Notes: generated by a model not told the origin, from the sequence alone. 64,000 bases of DNA from CAZYFH01 sp965197395 (GCA_965197395.1 OZ240205.1:620001-684000), one strand, 5' to 3'. Counted from the first letter of the stretch, positions 26,312 through 35,129 are shown. A program made the numbers and translations.

Positions 26312-26332
26312 TTAGACGGGGCTTCGCCCCGA
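26312..26332. repeat. Short copy of the GGGGCTTCGCCCC intergenic repeat
   Basis: ACGGGGCTTCGCCCCGAC lies between the convergent stops of the signal peptidase and acyl-CoA synthetase genes, in the sense orientation after the signal peptidase stop. Only the first ~20 bases of the 100-bp repeat are present. As a 5-bp stem with a TTC loop it may serve as a bidirectional mRNA 3' end. Confidence 0.6.
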
Positions 26333-28156
26333 CTACGTATAGAGCCCGTCGATGACGGTGGACCAGCGTTCGGCGACGACCCGCCGTTTGACTTTGAGCG
26401 TCGGCGTGAGCTCCCCCGTGGCCACGCTGAACTCCGCCGGCAACAGCGCGAACTGCTTGATCTGCTCGTAGCGTGGGAGCGCCGCGTTCACCGATTGGAC
26501 GACGTCGTCGAACAGGCGGATCACCTCCGGCCGCTCCACGATCTGTGCGGCGTCGTCGTGCCCGCCGTCCGGTGAGGCCAGCCGCGCCCGCAACGCCTCG
26601 AACTCCGGGACCAGCAGCGCGGCAATGAACTGCCGCCGGTCGCCGATCAGCACGGCCTCGGCGACGATCGGCGCCCGCTTGAGCTCCGCCTCGATCGGCG
26701 TCGGCGCGATGTTCTTTCCGCCCGCCGTCACGATGAGCTCCTTCTTCCGATCGGTAATCGTCAGGTAGCCGTCCGCGTCGAGCGTGCCGATGTCGCCGGT
26801 GTGAAACCACCCGTCCACGATGACCTCGTCCGTCGCCTGCTGCTTGCGGTAGTAGCCCAACATCAGGTTGGGTCCGCGCGCCAGAATCTCGCCGTCCCCC
26901 GCGATCTCGAGCTCGACGCCCGGCACCGCGGGACCGACGGTCCCAAGGCGCGGCGCCGTCGCCGGATTGATCGTCAGCACGGGGGCCGTCTCAGTCAGGC
27001 CGTAGCCCTCGACCACCGGGATCCCGACCGCGAAGAGGAACTCCGCGATCGACGGGCGCAACGGCGCGCTGCCCGAGACGAGAAACCGGACGCGGCCGCC
27101 GAGCCGGGCGCGGATCTTCGACAGGACGAGACGGTCGGCCGCGCCGAGCATCACCCGTGCCGGCAGCGCGAGCGTCCGCCCCGCGAACACGGCCCGCGCC
27201 CGCCCGGACCCGACAGCGAGCGCCCACCGGAACAACGCACGGCGCACCGGGGGCGCCTCGTTGCCTGCCGCGATGATGCGCGCGTGCAACTTCTCATACA
27301 CGCGGGGCACGCCGGTCATGATGGTCGGCTTGACCTGCTGCATGTCGCGAGCGATCGTGTCGAGCGATTCAGCAAACGAGATGGTCACGCCCTTATAGAG
27401 GTACAGACAGACCGCCGTCCGCTCGAAGGCATGGCTCAGAGGGAGAAACGAGAGCGCGTCATCCGTCTCCGCCACGTGGATCACCGTGTCGACAGCTCGG
27501 ATGTTGTTCACGATGTTGCCGTGGCTGAGCATCACGCCCTTCGGCTCACCGGTCGTGCCCGAGGTGTAGATGATGGTCGCGAGCGTGTCCGGTCCAATCG
27601 CGGTGGCCGCCTCCTTGAACATGCGACCCAGTCCATCCTCCCGCATCAGCCGCTGGTGACCACGCTCGGTCGCCGCCTCGAGACTCAGCTCTTCGCGGTC
27701 GGGCTCGGTCGCGGGCGGCGCGGTCTGCGCCGGCTCCATGACGACCAGTGCGGCGAGCCCGGGAAGCTCGGACCAGACCGATCTGACCTTGGCGGCCTGC
27801 TCCTCGTCCGACGCGACGACCACCCGCGCACCGGAATCGGCCAGGATGTACCGCACCTGCGCTGCCGGAAGGGTCGGGTAGATGGGAACCGAGACGGCGC
27901 CCAGGGTCAGGCTGGCGTAGTCGGCAACCAGCCACTCCGGCCGGCTCTCGGCCAGAATCGCAACGCGGTCGCCGGGCTCAACGCCGAGCGCGCCAAATCC
28001 CAGACTGAGATCGCGGATTTGCTCGAAGAACTCACGCGAGGAGAGCTCGTCGAATGCCGCGCCCTCTCCCCGGCACCGCCGGACCAGCGCCGGCTTTGGA
28101 TAGCGGCCGGCGACGTGAAACGGGAGTGCGGCCAGCGTCTCCAGCGATTCACTCAT
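26333..28156 (-). CDS. Long-chain acyl-CoA synthetase (AMP-forming)
   Basis: About 607 residues from the ATG at 28156 (MSESLETLAALPF), preceded by AGGGA. The ANL-superfamily phosphate loop is TIIYTSGTTGEPKGV, the adenine site is VEGYGLTETAPVL, and the hinge is GWFHTGDIGTLDADGYL followed by ITDRKKELIVTAGGKNI. It activates fatty acids to acyl-CoA for degradation or lipid synthesis. The start overlaps the end of moaC by eight bases, so the two are probably cotranscribed. Confidence 0.93.
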   Translation of the reverse strand: MSESLETLAALPFHVAGRYPKPALVRRCRGEGAAFDELSSREFFEQIRDLSLGFGALGVEPGDRVAILAESRPEWLVADYASLTLGAVSVPIYPTLPAAQVRYILADSGARVVVASDEEQAAKVRSVWSELPGLAALVVMEPAQTAPPATEPDREELSLEAATERGHQRLMREDGLGRMFKEAATAIGPDTLATIIYTSGTTGEPKGVMLSHGNIVNNIRAVDTVIHVAETDDALSFLPLSHAFERTAVCLYLYKGVTISFAESLDTIARDMQQVKPTIMTGVPRVYEKLHARIIAAGNEAPPVRRALFRWALAVGSGRARAVFAGRTLALPARVMLGAADRLVLSKIRARLGGRVRFLVSGSAPLRPSIAEFLFAVGIPVVEGYGLTETAPVLTINPATAPRLGTVGPAVPGVELEIAGDGEILARGPNLMLGYYRKQQATDEVIVDGWFHTGDIGTLDADGYLTITDRKKELIVTAGGKNIAPTPIEAELKRAPIVAEAVLIGDRRQFIAALLVPEFEALRARLASPDGGHDDAAQIVERPEVIRLFDDVVQSVNAALPRYEQIKQFALLPAEFSVATGELTPTLKVKRRVVAERWSTVIDGLYT

Positions 28157-28697
28157 TCCCTGCACCCCGATGTCCCCGAGTACCGGTGCGCCCACCTGCG
28201 GGGTCGGCCCGGAACGTCCCCGAGCGGCCACCCGTCTTCTCCACGAGACGGATCGCGCCGATGACCATCCGCTTGTCGACCGCCTTGACCATGTCGTACA
28301 CCGTCAACGCCGCGGTCGCCACCGCCGTCAGCGCCTCCATCTCGACGCCCGTACGCGCCGTCGTCCGCACCCGCGCCTCGATATCGTAGCCGTCCGGGCG
28401 CGGGTCGAGCGAGACGTCCACCTGGGACAGCGGCAGCGGGTGACAGAGCGGGATGAGCTCGGACGTCCGCTTGGCCGCCATGATGCCGGCGATCCGCGCC
28501 GCTTCCAATGGATCGCCCTTGGTGAGCCGGCCGGCCCGAACGGCGCGCAGGGCGGCGCGGCCGATGCCGATGCGTCCGCGGGCCACGGCGACACGCTCGG
28601 TCACCGGCTTGTCGCCGACATCGACCATCCGGACACGTCCCCGGCTGTCGACGTGGCTCAGCCGCGCGCTCGCGCGCCCACCGCTGCGACCCCCCAT
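28149..28697 (-). CDS. moaC: Cyclic pyranopterin monophosphate synthase MoaC
   Basis: About 182 residues. MoaC converts the 3',8-cyclo-GTP product of MoaA to cyclic pyranopterin monophosphate in molybdenum cofactor synthesis. Signature segments are LSHVDSRGRVRMVDVGDK, AAKRTSELIPLCHPLPL and MEALTAVATAALTVYDM with the lysine in VKAVDKRM. The start is the ATG at 28697 preceded by AGGATAGGGGAG. The sequence beyond that Shine-Dalgarno is an inserted IS; before insertion the rex stop codon (TAG) lay five bases ahead of this ATG. The C-terminal tail (GRSGTFRADPAGGRTG) is longer than usual. Confidence 0.93.
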   Translation of the reverse strand: MGGRSGGRASARLSHVDSRGRVRMVDVGDKPVTERVAVARGRIGIGRAALRAVRAGRLTKGDPLEAARIAGIMAAKRTSELIPLCHPLPLSQVDVSLDPRPDGYDIEARVRTTARTGVEMEALTAVATAALTVYDMVKAVDKRMVIGAIRLVEKTGGRSGTFRADPAGGRTGTRGHRGAGNE

Positions 28698-28713
28698 CTC
28701 CCCTATCCTTTCG

Positions 28714-30059
28714 GGTTCCTCACACAAATGTATGCACGGTTTTGGGTAGTGGAAGGTCCGCCATGCAGTGGTAGAGGTTCCGGATGTAGGTCGTGGCGGT
28801 CCTGAAGCCGTAGGCCCTGTGAATGATGAGCTTCGCTTTGTTGTTCAACCCTTCGACGGTGCCGTTGTCGATGGGCAGCCGGAAGTAGTTGAGGATGTCG
28901 TCCTCGTGGCGGCGGAGCAGCCACGCGAAGTCGCGCATCGGCGGGAGGCGTGAGTGCGTCGCCCACCAGAACCACCGCTTCAGGTAGCGCTTCGCCCACC
29001 CCGCGCGGCGGTAGCTCCAGAAGTGCGCGAAGAACTCTTTGAGGAGATAGGCGCGGTTGATCTTCAGATTGAGGTGTTCGAGCTCGCCCAGGCGCCGGTG
29101 CTGCGTCTCGGTGAGATTCCAGGGGTTCTTCAACCAGATGAACCGGGTCTTGTGCATCAGCGCTTTGTGTGCCGGGCCTTTCTCGCGAATCTCGTCGCGG
29201 CGGACCTGATCGACGGCCGCCATGAGATGACTGACGATGTGGAATTTGTCGAACACCAGCACCGCGTGGGGCGCCCGGACCCGGATCACGTCGATGTAGG
29301 GCTGCCACATATCGCAGCAGATGCCGGCGAGCGCCACAGTGCGCTCGGGGCCAAGGAACGCAAAGAACGCCTCGAGGGTCGCCTGGCTGCGTCCCTCGCC
29401 GCTCCAGAGCAGCCGCTTCCGGGCCAGGTCGTACACGTTGGTGACGTAGACGTGCCCCTTCTTCCGCGAGATTTCGTCGATGCCGATATGGGTCACGCCG
29501 GTGAGGTCGCGGTGCGCCAACCCGTAGGCCACGGCCGCCTCGACCGCTCGCTCCACCGTGCCCCATGCGCACCCGAACAGCGTGGCCACCTGCTGCCACG
29601 GCAACACCCGCGTCCAGGTCGCGATCGTCACCAGCAACGCACGCGTGAACCGCTGCCGGCCCACCGCCCAGGGCAGCGCTTCCACATGCACGCCCCGGCA
29701 CCGCACACACTGGACCCGTCGCGGCGCGTAGACGAGCGTCACGGGAATTCCCCACAGCGGGACATGGCGAAAGCGTCGGACCCACCGGGTGTCCCGATAG
29801 CTGCCCCGCTGCTCGCACTGACCACAACGCGGCGCATACCGCCCGTCGGGGGCCAACTCCGCTGCCAATCCGCCGACGTCGCCCGTGACCCGCAGCACCC
29901 GAAACCCTTGCAATTCCACCGTTGCCTTCACCAGACTTTCCACGAGCATGAGTCTCCTCTCAGATACCCAGGTAGCGTTGCAACTCCTAAGTACCTGATG
30001 AGACTCATGTTCTTCAAACCGCAGCCCTACTCAGCCCGCATACATTCGTGCGACGAACC
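28714..30059 (-). mobile_element. ISL3-family insertion sequence, copy 1 (1346 bp)
   Basis: The ends are imperfect inverted repeats: GGTTCCTCACACAAATGTAT on the left and, on the opposite strand, GGTTCGTCGCACGAATGTAT on the right. The 8-bp target TCCTTTCG is duplicated at 28706-28713 and 30060-30067, the size expected for ISL3. It carries one transposase gene. The insertion separates rex from moaC. A second copy lies at 56514-57859; I found no difference between the two where I compared them. Confidence 0.95.
28720..29949 (-). CDS. ISL3-family transposase
   Basis: 409 residues. The N-terminal zinc ribbon (CGQCEQRG, then CVRCRG) and helix-turn-helix segment precede the DDE catalytic core: Asp in HIGIDEISRKKG, Asp in AGICCDMWQPY and Glu in NGTVEGLNNKAK. 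The start ATG at 29949 has AGGAG six bases upstream. The stop codon lies within the left terminal repeat. The gene is intact and identical to the one at 56520-57749, so the element is probably active or was until recently. Confidence 0.95.
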   Translation of the reverse strand: MLVESLVKATVELQGFRVLRVTGDVGGLAAELAPDGRYAPRCGQCEQRGSYRDTRWVRRFRHVPLWGIPVTLVYAPRRVQCVRCRGVHVEALPWAVGRQRFTRALLVTIATWTRVLPWQQVATLFGCAWGTVERAVEAAVAYGLAHRDLTGVTHIGIDEISRKKGHVYVTNVYDLARKRLLWSGEGRSQATLEAFFAFLGPERTVALAGICCDMWQPYIDVIRVRAPHAVLVFDKFHIVSHLMAAVDQVRRDEIREKGPAHKALMHKTRFIWLKNPWNLTETQHRRLGELEHLNLKINRAYLLKEFFAHFWSYRRAGWAKRYLKRWFWWATHSRLPPMRDFAWLLRRHEDDILNYFRLPIDNGTVEGLNNKAKLIIHRAYGFRTATTYIRNLYHCMADLPLPKTVHTFV

Positions 30060-30698
30060 TCCTTTCGTACCGTCGCGGTTCGCCAGATAGAACGAGAGGC
30101 TTTCGAGCGACACGGTCAGGTCTACGCTCTTGAGCTTGACCGGTGGCGGCACCCGGAGCGCACCCGGTGAGAAGTTGAGCACCGCCCGAATCCCCGCCTG
30201 GACCACCGTGTTGACCACCTGTTGCGCCGACCGCGCGGGGACGGCGATGACCGCGATCGTGATGCCCTGCCGTCGGGCCACGCTACGCAGGTCGTGGATG
30301 TCGTAAATGCGGACGCCACTCCGCGAGAGCCGGCCCACCTTGTCGCGGAGAGTATCGAACAGCGCCACGATACGAAACCCCTCCTGTCTGAACCCGGGAT
30401 AGTCGGCCAGCGCCAGCCCCAGATTACCGGCCCCCATGATGGCGACTTTTAGCTTGCGGTCCAGGCCCAGGATGGTCCGCAGCTGCTGGCGGAGGTCCTT
30501 GACGACATAGCCGACTCCGCGTACACCCAGATCACCGAAATGCGCCAGGTCCTTGCGAATCAGCGCGGCGTTGAGCCCGAACTGCTCGGCCAGCACCTTT
30601 GAGGACACGGTCTTCACGCCCTTCTCATCCAGTTCGGACAGAAACCGCAGGTACAGCGACAGCCGATTCGTCGTGAGCTCGGAGATCTGTTCGCGCAT
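30027..30698 (-). CDS. rex: Redox-sensing transcriptional repressor Rex with IS-altered C-terminus
   Basis: Rex senses the NADH/NAD+ ratio and represses fermentation and respiration genes. The N-terminal winged helix (SKVLAEQFGLNAALIRKDL) and the Rossmann NAD site (VAIMGAGNLGLAL) are intact, and the domain-swapped C-terminal helix (SLESLSFYLANRDG) is present. Native codons run to 30060 (213 residues, ending DGTKG). The IS supplies a ten-residue tail (GSSHECMRAE) and a new stop. Without the IS the next codon would be TAG, so only the tail differs and the protein may still fold. Confidence 0.93.
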   Translation of the reverse strand: MREQISELTTNRLSLYLRFLSELDEKGVKTVSSKVLAEQFGLNAALIRKDLAHFGDLGVRGVGYVVKDLRQQLRTILGLDRKLKVAIMGAGNLGLALADYPGFRQEGFRIVALFDTLRDKVGRLSRSGVRIYDIHDLRSVARRQGITIAVIAVPARSAQQVVNTVVQAGIRAVLNFSPGALRVPPPVKLKSVDLTVSLESLSFYLANRDGTKGGSSHECMRAE

Positions 30699-30780
30699 TG
30701 ATGTCGGGTGAGGCTCGCGATTCTATGGCGCGCACCCGGGCGGGTCAAGCGCACCGGGCGCCGCGGATACGCGTGCTAAG

Positions 30781-31947
30781 ATGCGGATGATGAACGAGAT
30801 GGCGCCGTGGGCGCGTGGTTCGTCGCGTGTCGCGGCGGCGGCGTGCGCCGCGCTCGTACTTGCCGCCGGTCCGGTTGCGGCACAGTCAGCCAGGCACGCG
30901 GCGACCCTCGCCGCGCTCGCCGCGCACCCGATCTTCTTCCACGGCGAGGAGGTCGTCCTCCGAACCGAGGCGATGAGCGAACAGGTCTTGACCTGGCTTG
31001 TCGATGGGGAGGTCCGCGTCCTCGCGCTCGACGTACCGCCCCCGCCCGACAACATCATCGAACGCCTGGAGATTGTCGGCACCTTCTACGACGTGGGCCG
31101 ACTCGAGGACAACGACCCGCGCGTGCGCGACCTCCCCCTTGCTCGCCTCTCCAACCGGTTGCTCAACAAGCCCTGGCCCACCACAGGTGAGCTGCCGATT
31201 GTGGTCGCGTCGTCGTCCCGACCCGTGCGGGCCCCGGACGCGACCACGATGCGGAACATCGTCCTGGACCCGGACCGGTACGTCGACGCGGGCGTCACGC
31301 TGACCGGCCGGTTCCGTGGCCGTAACCTCTACGCCGATCTGCCGGCGGCCCCGGACGAGAGCCGGTGGGATTTTGTGCTGCGATCGGCTGACGCCGCGGT
31401 CTGGGTCGTCGGGAAGGAGCCGAAGGGCGACGGGTTCGAGCTCGACGTGGCGGCCCGGGTCGACACCGGGCGATGGCTGGAGGTCACCGGCACGGTGAGC
31501 GTCAAGGACGATATGGTGCTGGTCGAAGCGGGCGCGCTCAGGCTGGCCGAGCCGGCGGCCGACGCGACGTCGGCCCCCGCGCCGCGCGATGCGCCGCCGT
31601 TGCTGCCACCGGAGGTCATCTTCAGCGCGCCGCTCGCGGACGACGTCAACGTCGCGCGCGACACGACCGTGCGCGTGCAGTTCTCGCGCGATATGGACCG
31701 GGACTCGTTCGAGGGCAATATTCACGTCGGCTACGCCGGTTCCGATCCCGAGACGGCGGGCGCGTCAGCACCGGCCGCCTTGAGCTTCGAAACCGACTAC
31801 CACGGCCGCAACCGCGTGCTCGAGATCCGCGTCGAGGAGGAGCTGGACCAGTTCCGGGCGCTGGAAGTTCGCCTGCTCGAGGGCATCACAGCCAACGACG
31901 GCGCCCCCCTTCCCCCCTGGACGCTGTCCTTTTTTACTGGCGACTAA
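30781..31947 (+). CDS. Secreted protein with C-terminal Ig-like (Big_5) domain
   Basis: 388 residues. The signal peptide is VAAAACAALVLAAGPVAAQ. The middle part (about 40-240) is beta-rich, with two OB-like strands sets (LDPDRYVDAGVTLTGRFRGR and DTGRWLEVTGTVSV). The C-terminal ~100 residues match a bacterial Ig-like Big_5 pattern (PADDVNVARDTTVRVQFSRDMD-type start at about 295). It is divergent from rex. The function is unknown; it is probably periplasmic. Several in-frame ATGs (30781, 30787) compete for the start. Confidence 0.65.
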   Translation: MRMMNEMAPWARGSSRVAAAACAALVLAAGPVAAQSARHAATLAALAAHPIFFHGEEVVLRTEAMSEQVLTWLVDGEVRVLALDVPPPPDNIIERLEIVGTFYDVGRLEDNDPRVRDLPLARLSNRLLNKPWPTTGELPIVVASSSRPVRAPDATTMRNIVLDPDRYVDAGVTLTGRFRGRNLYADLPAAPDESRWDFVLRSADAAVWVVGKEPKGDGFELDVAARVDTGRWLEVTGTVSVKDDMVLVEAGALRLAEPAADATSAPAPRDAPPLLPPEVIFSAPLADDVNVARDTTVRVQFSRDMDRDSFEGNIHVGYAGSDPETAGASAPAALSFETDYHGRNRVLEIRVEEELDQFRALEVRLLEGITANDGAPLPPWTLSFFTGD

Positions 31948-31961
31948 CTTCGGGCGCCGTC

Positions 31962-32720
31962 CTAGAAAGTCACCGGTCCTTCCGCAAGCAGCTCCTCGAT
32001 AGCGGTACGGGTGCGTGCGATCAGGTTGGTGCGCTGGCCCACGTCGAAACGCCCCGCGGCAATCGGCGGCCCCAGACGCACGCTGACGGTCACCGGCCGG
32101 ATCACGGGACTCCCCTTGCGCATCGCGGCTCGCGTGCCCTGGATGGCGACGGGCACGATGGCCGCCCCTCCTTTGATCGCCATCACGAACCCGCCTTTCT
32201 TGAACGGCAACAACTCCCCGGTCCGGCTCCGGGTGCCCTCAGGGAAGATCATGAAGGAGTCGCCGCGGGCCAGCGCCGCGGCCGCACCATCAATCGCACG
32301 CGAGCTTTGTTCCCGGTTACGACGCTCGACCGGCACGAAGCCGACGATGTCGAACGCGTTGCGGAGCACGGGAAATACCGGTCGCAACTCCGCCTTGTAG
32401 AGAATCTTCAGACGCGGATGAATGGCCGCGAGCGCCATGTAGATGATGGGCGGCTCGAGGTTGCTCGCATGGTTGGCGCAGTAGACGGCCCCGCCGTCGT
32501 GCTGGATGTGCTCCGTCCCGGCCACCCGCACCCGGATGCCCGCCGCACCCAAGCCGAGGCGCACACCCCCACGACCGAGTGCGTAGAGCACGCCGGGCCA
32601 TTTGAACAGCGCCGCGAGGATCATCCCGGGAGGCCCCAGGATGAGGACCCACAGCGCGACGCCGACATATGCGGACAGGGACCGAACGAACGCAACGAGG
32701 CTGCGGACGATCTCCGCCAC
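31962..32720 (-). CDS. plsC: 1-acyl-sn-glycerol-3-phosphate acyltransferase
   Basis: 252 residues. PlsC transfers an acyl chain to lysophosphatidic acid in phospholipid synthesis. A membrane helix (YVGVALWVLILGPPGMIL) precedes the acyltransferase block I CANHASNLEPP, in which the family's HX4D aspartate is replaced by Glu, and block III FPEGTRSRTGELLPFKKG. GAAIVPVAIQGTR is block IV. The Asp-to-Glu change is seen in some relatives and need not abolish activity. It is followed convergently by the secreted Ig-like protein gene. Confidence 0.88.
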   Translation of the reverse strand: MAEIVRSLVAFVRSLSAYVGVALWVLILGPPGMILAALFKWPGVLYALGRGGVRLGLGAAGIRVRVAGTEHIQHDGGAVYCANHASNLEPPIIYMALAAIHPRLKILYKAELRPVFPVLRNAFDIVGFVPVERRNREQSSRAIDGAAAALARGDSFMIFPEGTRSRTGELLPFKKGGFVMAIKGGAAIVPVAIQGTRAAMRKGSPVIRPVTVSVRLGPPIAAGRFDVGQRTNLIARTRTAIEELLAEGPVTF

Positions 32721-32740
32721 CGGTGGATGGAGCGAGTGTC

Positions 32741-33322
32741 CTAGGACGCGCGCGCTGTACGGCGAGTTGCCGTCCGCGTCGACGCCTTCTTGACCTTGGC
32801 CACTTTCGCCTTCGCCAGCTGCCGGGCGCGATTGGCAAGACAGCGCTCGAGTGCCTTGTCGACGCGTCCCTCGACCTCTTCCGATGTCTCGCTCATGACT
32901 TCCGAGATCTCGGAGACGACGAGGAACTTCGCGCGGTCAAGCATGCGTTTCTCGCGAAACGACAAGTTCTTCGACTGGCTGAGATGATTCAGGCTCTTGA
33001 GGACGTCGACGACGTCATAGATCGAGCCGGTCCGCATCTTGTCGGAGTTGTCCTTGAACCGGCCCTTCCAGTTTTGGTGGTTGTCGATCTTGCCGTTCCC
33101 GAGCAGCGTGAAGAGTCGTTTGACCTCGTGGTCGCCGATCGCGGGACGCAGGCCCACACCCTCCACGTTGTCAACGGGCACCAGCACCGTCGTGTCGCTC
33201 GAACTCATCCGCAACGAGTAGAACCCGCAGGTCGTTCCCAAAATGGTCTTCGTCTCGATGCGCTCGATCACACCGAGGCCATGATTCGGGTAAATGACCT
33301 TGTCTCCAATCTCGAAGTGCAA
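32741..33322 (-). CDS. carD: CarD-family RNA-polymerase-binding regulator
   Basis: About 193 residues. The N-terminal RNA-polymerase interaction domain begins HFEIGDKVIYPNHGLGVIE, and the helical C-terminal DNA-contacting domain follows (about 70-160), ending in a Lys/Arg-rich tail (KAKVAKVKKASTRTATRR). CarD stabilises open complexes at ribosomal RNA and other promoters. Family members begin one or two residues before FxxGDxVVYP, so I place the start at a TTG at 33322 with GGGGG five bases upstream. An upstream in-frame ATG (33388) would add 22 unrelated residues. Confidence 0.88.
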   Translation of the reverse strand: MHFEIGDKVIYPNHGLGVIERIETKTILGTTCGFYSLRMSSSDTTVLVPVDNVEGVGLRPAIGDHEVKRLFTLLGNGKIDNHQNWKGRFKDNSDKMRTGSIYDVVDVLKSLNHLSQSKNLSFREKRMLDRAKFLVVSEISEVMSETSEEVEGRVDKALERCLANRARQLAKAKVAKVKKASTRTATRRTARAS

Positions 33323-33661
33323 TATTGCCCCCGGGAGATGGTAACAACGGTAGCGCAGGAGTGACAGCGAAGAGTACAGCCCACTCATTGTAGTCGATCA
33401 CCATCTCGAAAGCAATGCGGAACCCACATAGAATGAGCACTTTGCCAAGCTTTGCGTGTAGCTGCGCACCCTCGCCTAGCCACCGAGGGCGATTCTGGTT
33501 GTGGCACATGCCCTATCCGAGTGAACGTTTTCACTATTTCAAAGGATGATCGGTTCTCGAACCGCCAGCAGCGTCTACTGCGCGAGTCGGCGCCGGCCGT
33601 TGATATAGAGTACGCGGGAGTGGTTGGTCCGGAGCCGACCGTCCCCCGTCTGGAGGACGAG
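33323..33661. other. 339-bp divergent intergenic region with a 16-bp palindrome
   Basis: No gene is supported here. The region lies between the CarD start and a divergent methyltransferase start. A 16-base inverted repeat, AGTGAACGTTTTCACT (6-bp perfect arms around CGTT), sits at 33521-33536 in locally AT-richer sequence and could be a protein-binding site. GGAGG at 33652-33656 is the Shine-Dalgarno of the plus-strand gene. Confidence 0.4.
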
Positions 33662-34267
33662 ATGATGTCACCTCGCGCCACCCCGCCTGCCCGGATCGCC
33701 CTGCTCGCCCTGGCCATCGCCACGCTCGTGCTGCTTGGCACGGGGTCGCTTCCCGGCGTCGATCTGCTCGCCGCGCAGCAGAACCGCAGCCTGGCGCCCT
33801 ATGTGCCGACGCCGCAGGACGTGGTGGACCGAATGCTGTCTCTGGCGGGGGTCACCGGCGACGACGTGGTCTACGATCTCGGCTGCGGCGACGGACGGAT
33901 CGTGATCACGGCGGCACAGCGATACGGGGCACGGGGTGTCGGGATCGACTTCGACCCGCAGCGCATCGCCGAGTCCAACGCCAACGCCGAACGTGCCGGC
34001 GTGCAGCACCTCGTGCGATTCGTGGAGCAGGACGCGATGCTGGTCGACGCCTCGGAGGCCACCGTCGTCACGCTCTACCTGCTGTCGTCATCCAACGCAA
34101 AGCTGCGGCCGATCCTCACACGGCAGCTCGGCTCCGGCGCGCGCATCGTGTCGCACGCCTTCAGCATGGGCGACTGGCAGCCCGACACCATCGACCGATT
34201 CGAGGATGAGCGTGGGAACACGCGCACGCTCTATCTGTGGCGGCATGACGGCACGGTCCGGGATTAG
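33662..34267 (+). CDS. Exported or membrane-anchored class I SAM methyltransferase
   Basis: About 201 residues. An N-terminal hydrophobic signal/anchor (IALLALAIATLVLLGTGSL) is followed by a methyltransferase fold: VVYDLGCGDGRIVITAAQ (SAM motif I), GVGIDFDPQRIAESN, and VTLYLLSSSNAKLRP. A methyltransferase with an export signal is unusual but recurrent in Acidobacteriota; the substrate is unknown. The ATG at 33662 has GGAGG five bases upstream; a second ATG follows directly. Confidence 0.8.
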   Translation: MMSPRATPPARIALLALAIATLVLLGTGSLPGVDLLAAQQNRSLAPYVPTPQDVVDRMLSLAGVTGDDVVYDLGCGDGRIVITAAQRYGARGVGIDFDPQRIAESNANAERAGVQHLVRFVEQDAMLVDASEATVVTLYLLSSSNAKLRPILTRQLGSGARIVSHAFSMGDWQPDTIDRFEDERGNTRTLYLWRHDGTVRD

Positions 34268-34329
34268 GCACAGCTGCGCCGAAGGCGAGCCGTCCCGCGT
34301 CGCGCTAGCTTGATGTACGGAGGCACTCG

Positions 34330-35064
34330 ATGCGATCGCGACGGCACTCGCGCGTGACCGGCGGGCTGCTGCTCGTCTGCCTGCTCGGTGCTTACTTCGC
34401 ATTCCCAGCGGCCCAGGAACGGTCCCGCCTCGAGCTGCTCGCCGAGATCGACTCCATCGTCGAACAGGCGATCGACGACGGACCGATCGCTGGAGTCTCG
34501 GTCGGTGTCCGGCATCGGGGCGAGACGATCCTTGCGAAGGGTTACGGGTTCGCCGATCGGTCGTACGCCGAGGCGCTACGGGAACGGATCTGGAACCCGC
34601 TGGCGATGCAGGAGACCCACTACCTGTACAACGCGCCGATCGTGAAGCACCGTGCCGAGGGCTACAAGGTGGAAGACGGCGCCCTGCTCAACGACGACCC
34701 GCTGAGCATGCGACAGCCGTTCTCAGCCGGCGCACTCGGATCCAGCGTCCACGACCTGCTGATCTGGCTCTCGGCCTTCCACGGCGGCCGAGTGGTCAGC
34801 GACGACTCCTACCGGCAGATGACGGCACCGGGGAGCCTGAACCATGGCGAGCCGATCGAGTACGGCTATGGGTTCTCGCTGGCCACACTGGACGGGCATC
34901 CGGTCATTGCGCACGGCGGGGGCGTCGATGGATTCAACACCTACGCGTCCCATTATCCAGATGACGACCTGTCAGTCGTGGTGCTGTGCAACACATCGTC
35001 CAACCCCCGCCAGATCGAGCAGCGGATCGCAGGCCTGGTGCTCGACGCGCGTATCGAGCCCTGA
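34330..35064 (+). pseudogene. Serine beta-lactamase-like hydrolase with internal deletion
   Basis: The 244-residue product has the signal peptide (LLLVCLLGAYFAFPAAQ) and the N-terminal strands of class C beta-lactamase-family hydrolases (IAGVSVGVRHRGETILAKGYGFADRS). It then jumps to YAEALRERIWNPLAMQETHY, which in full-length relatives lies more than 100 residues later. The segment carrying the nucleophile SxxK and the YxN motif is absent. The C-terminal HGGGVDGF motif remains. The deletion keeps the reading frame, and a good Shine-Dalgarno (GGAGG, six bases before the ATG) is present. The protein cannot be a normal serine hydrolase. Confidence 0.8.
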
Positions 35065-35129
35065 GCGCGGCAGCGTGACGGTCCCGGGATCGTGATTCCT
35101 GCGGACGATCCGGCCGGTGCGGAGTCGCG

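Noticed and set aside
26801..28264. Long plus-strand frame opposite the acyl-CoA synthetase
   Set aside because: Arg/His/Gln-rich with no family signature; the minus-strand gene is unambiguous.
28954..30090. Long plus-strand frame across the ISL3-family IS, repeated at 56754-58100
   Set aside because: It only mirrors the transposase and is duplicated because the IS is; it shows no protein motif.
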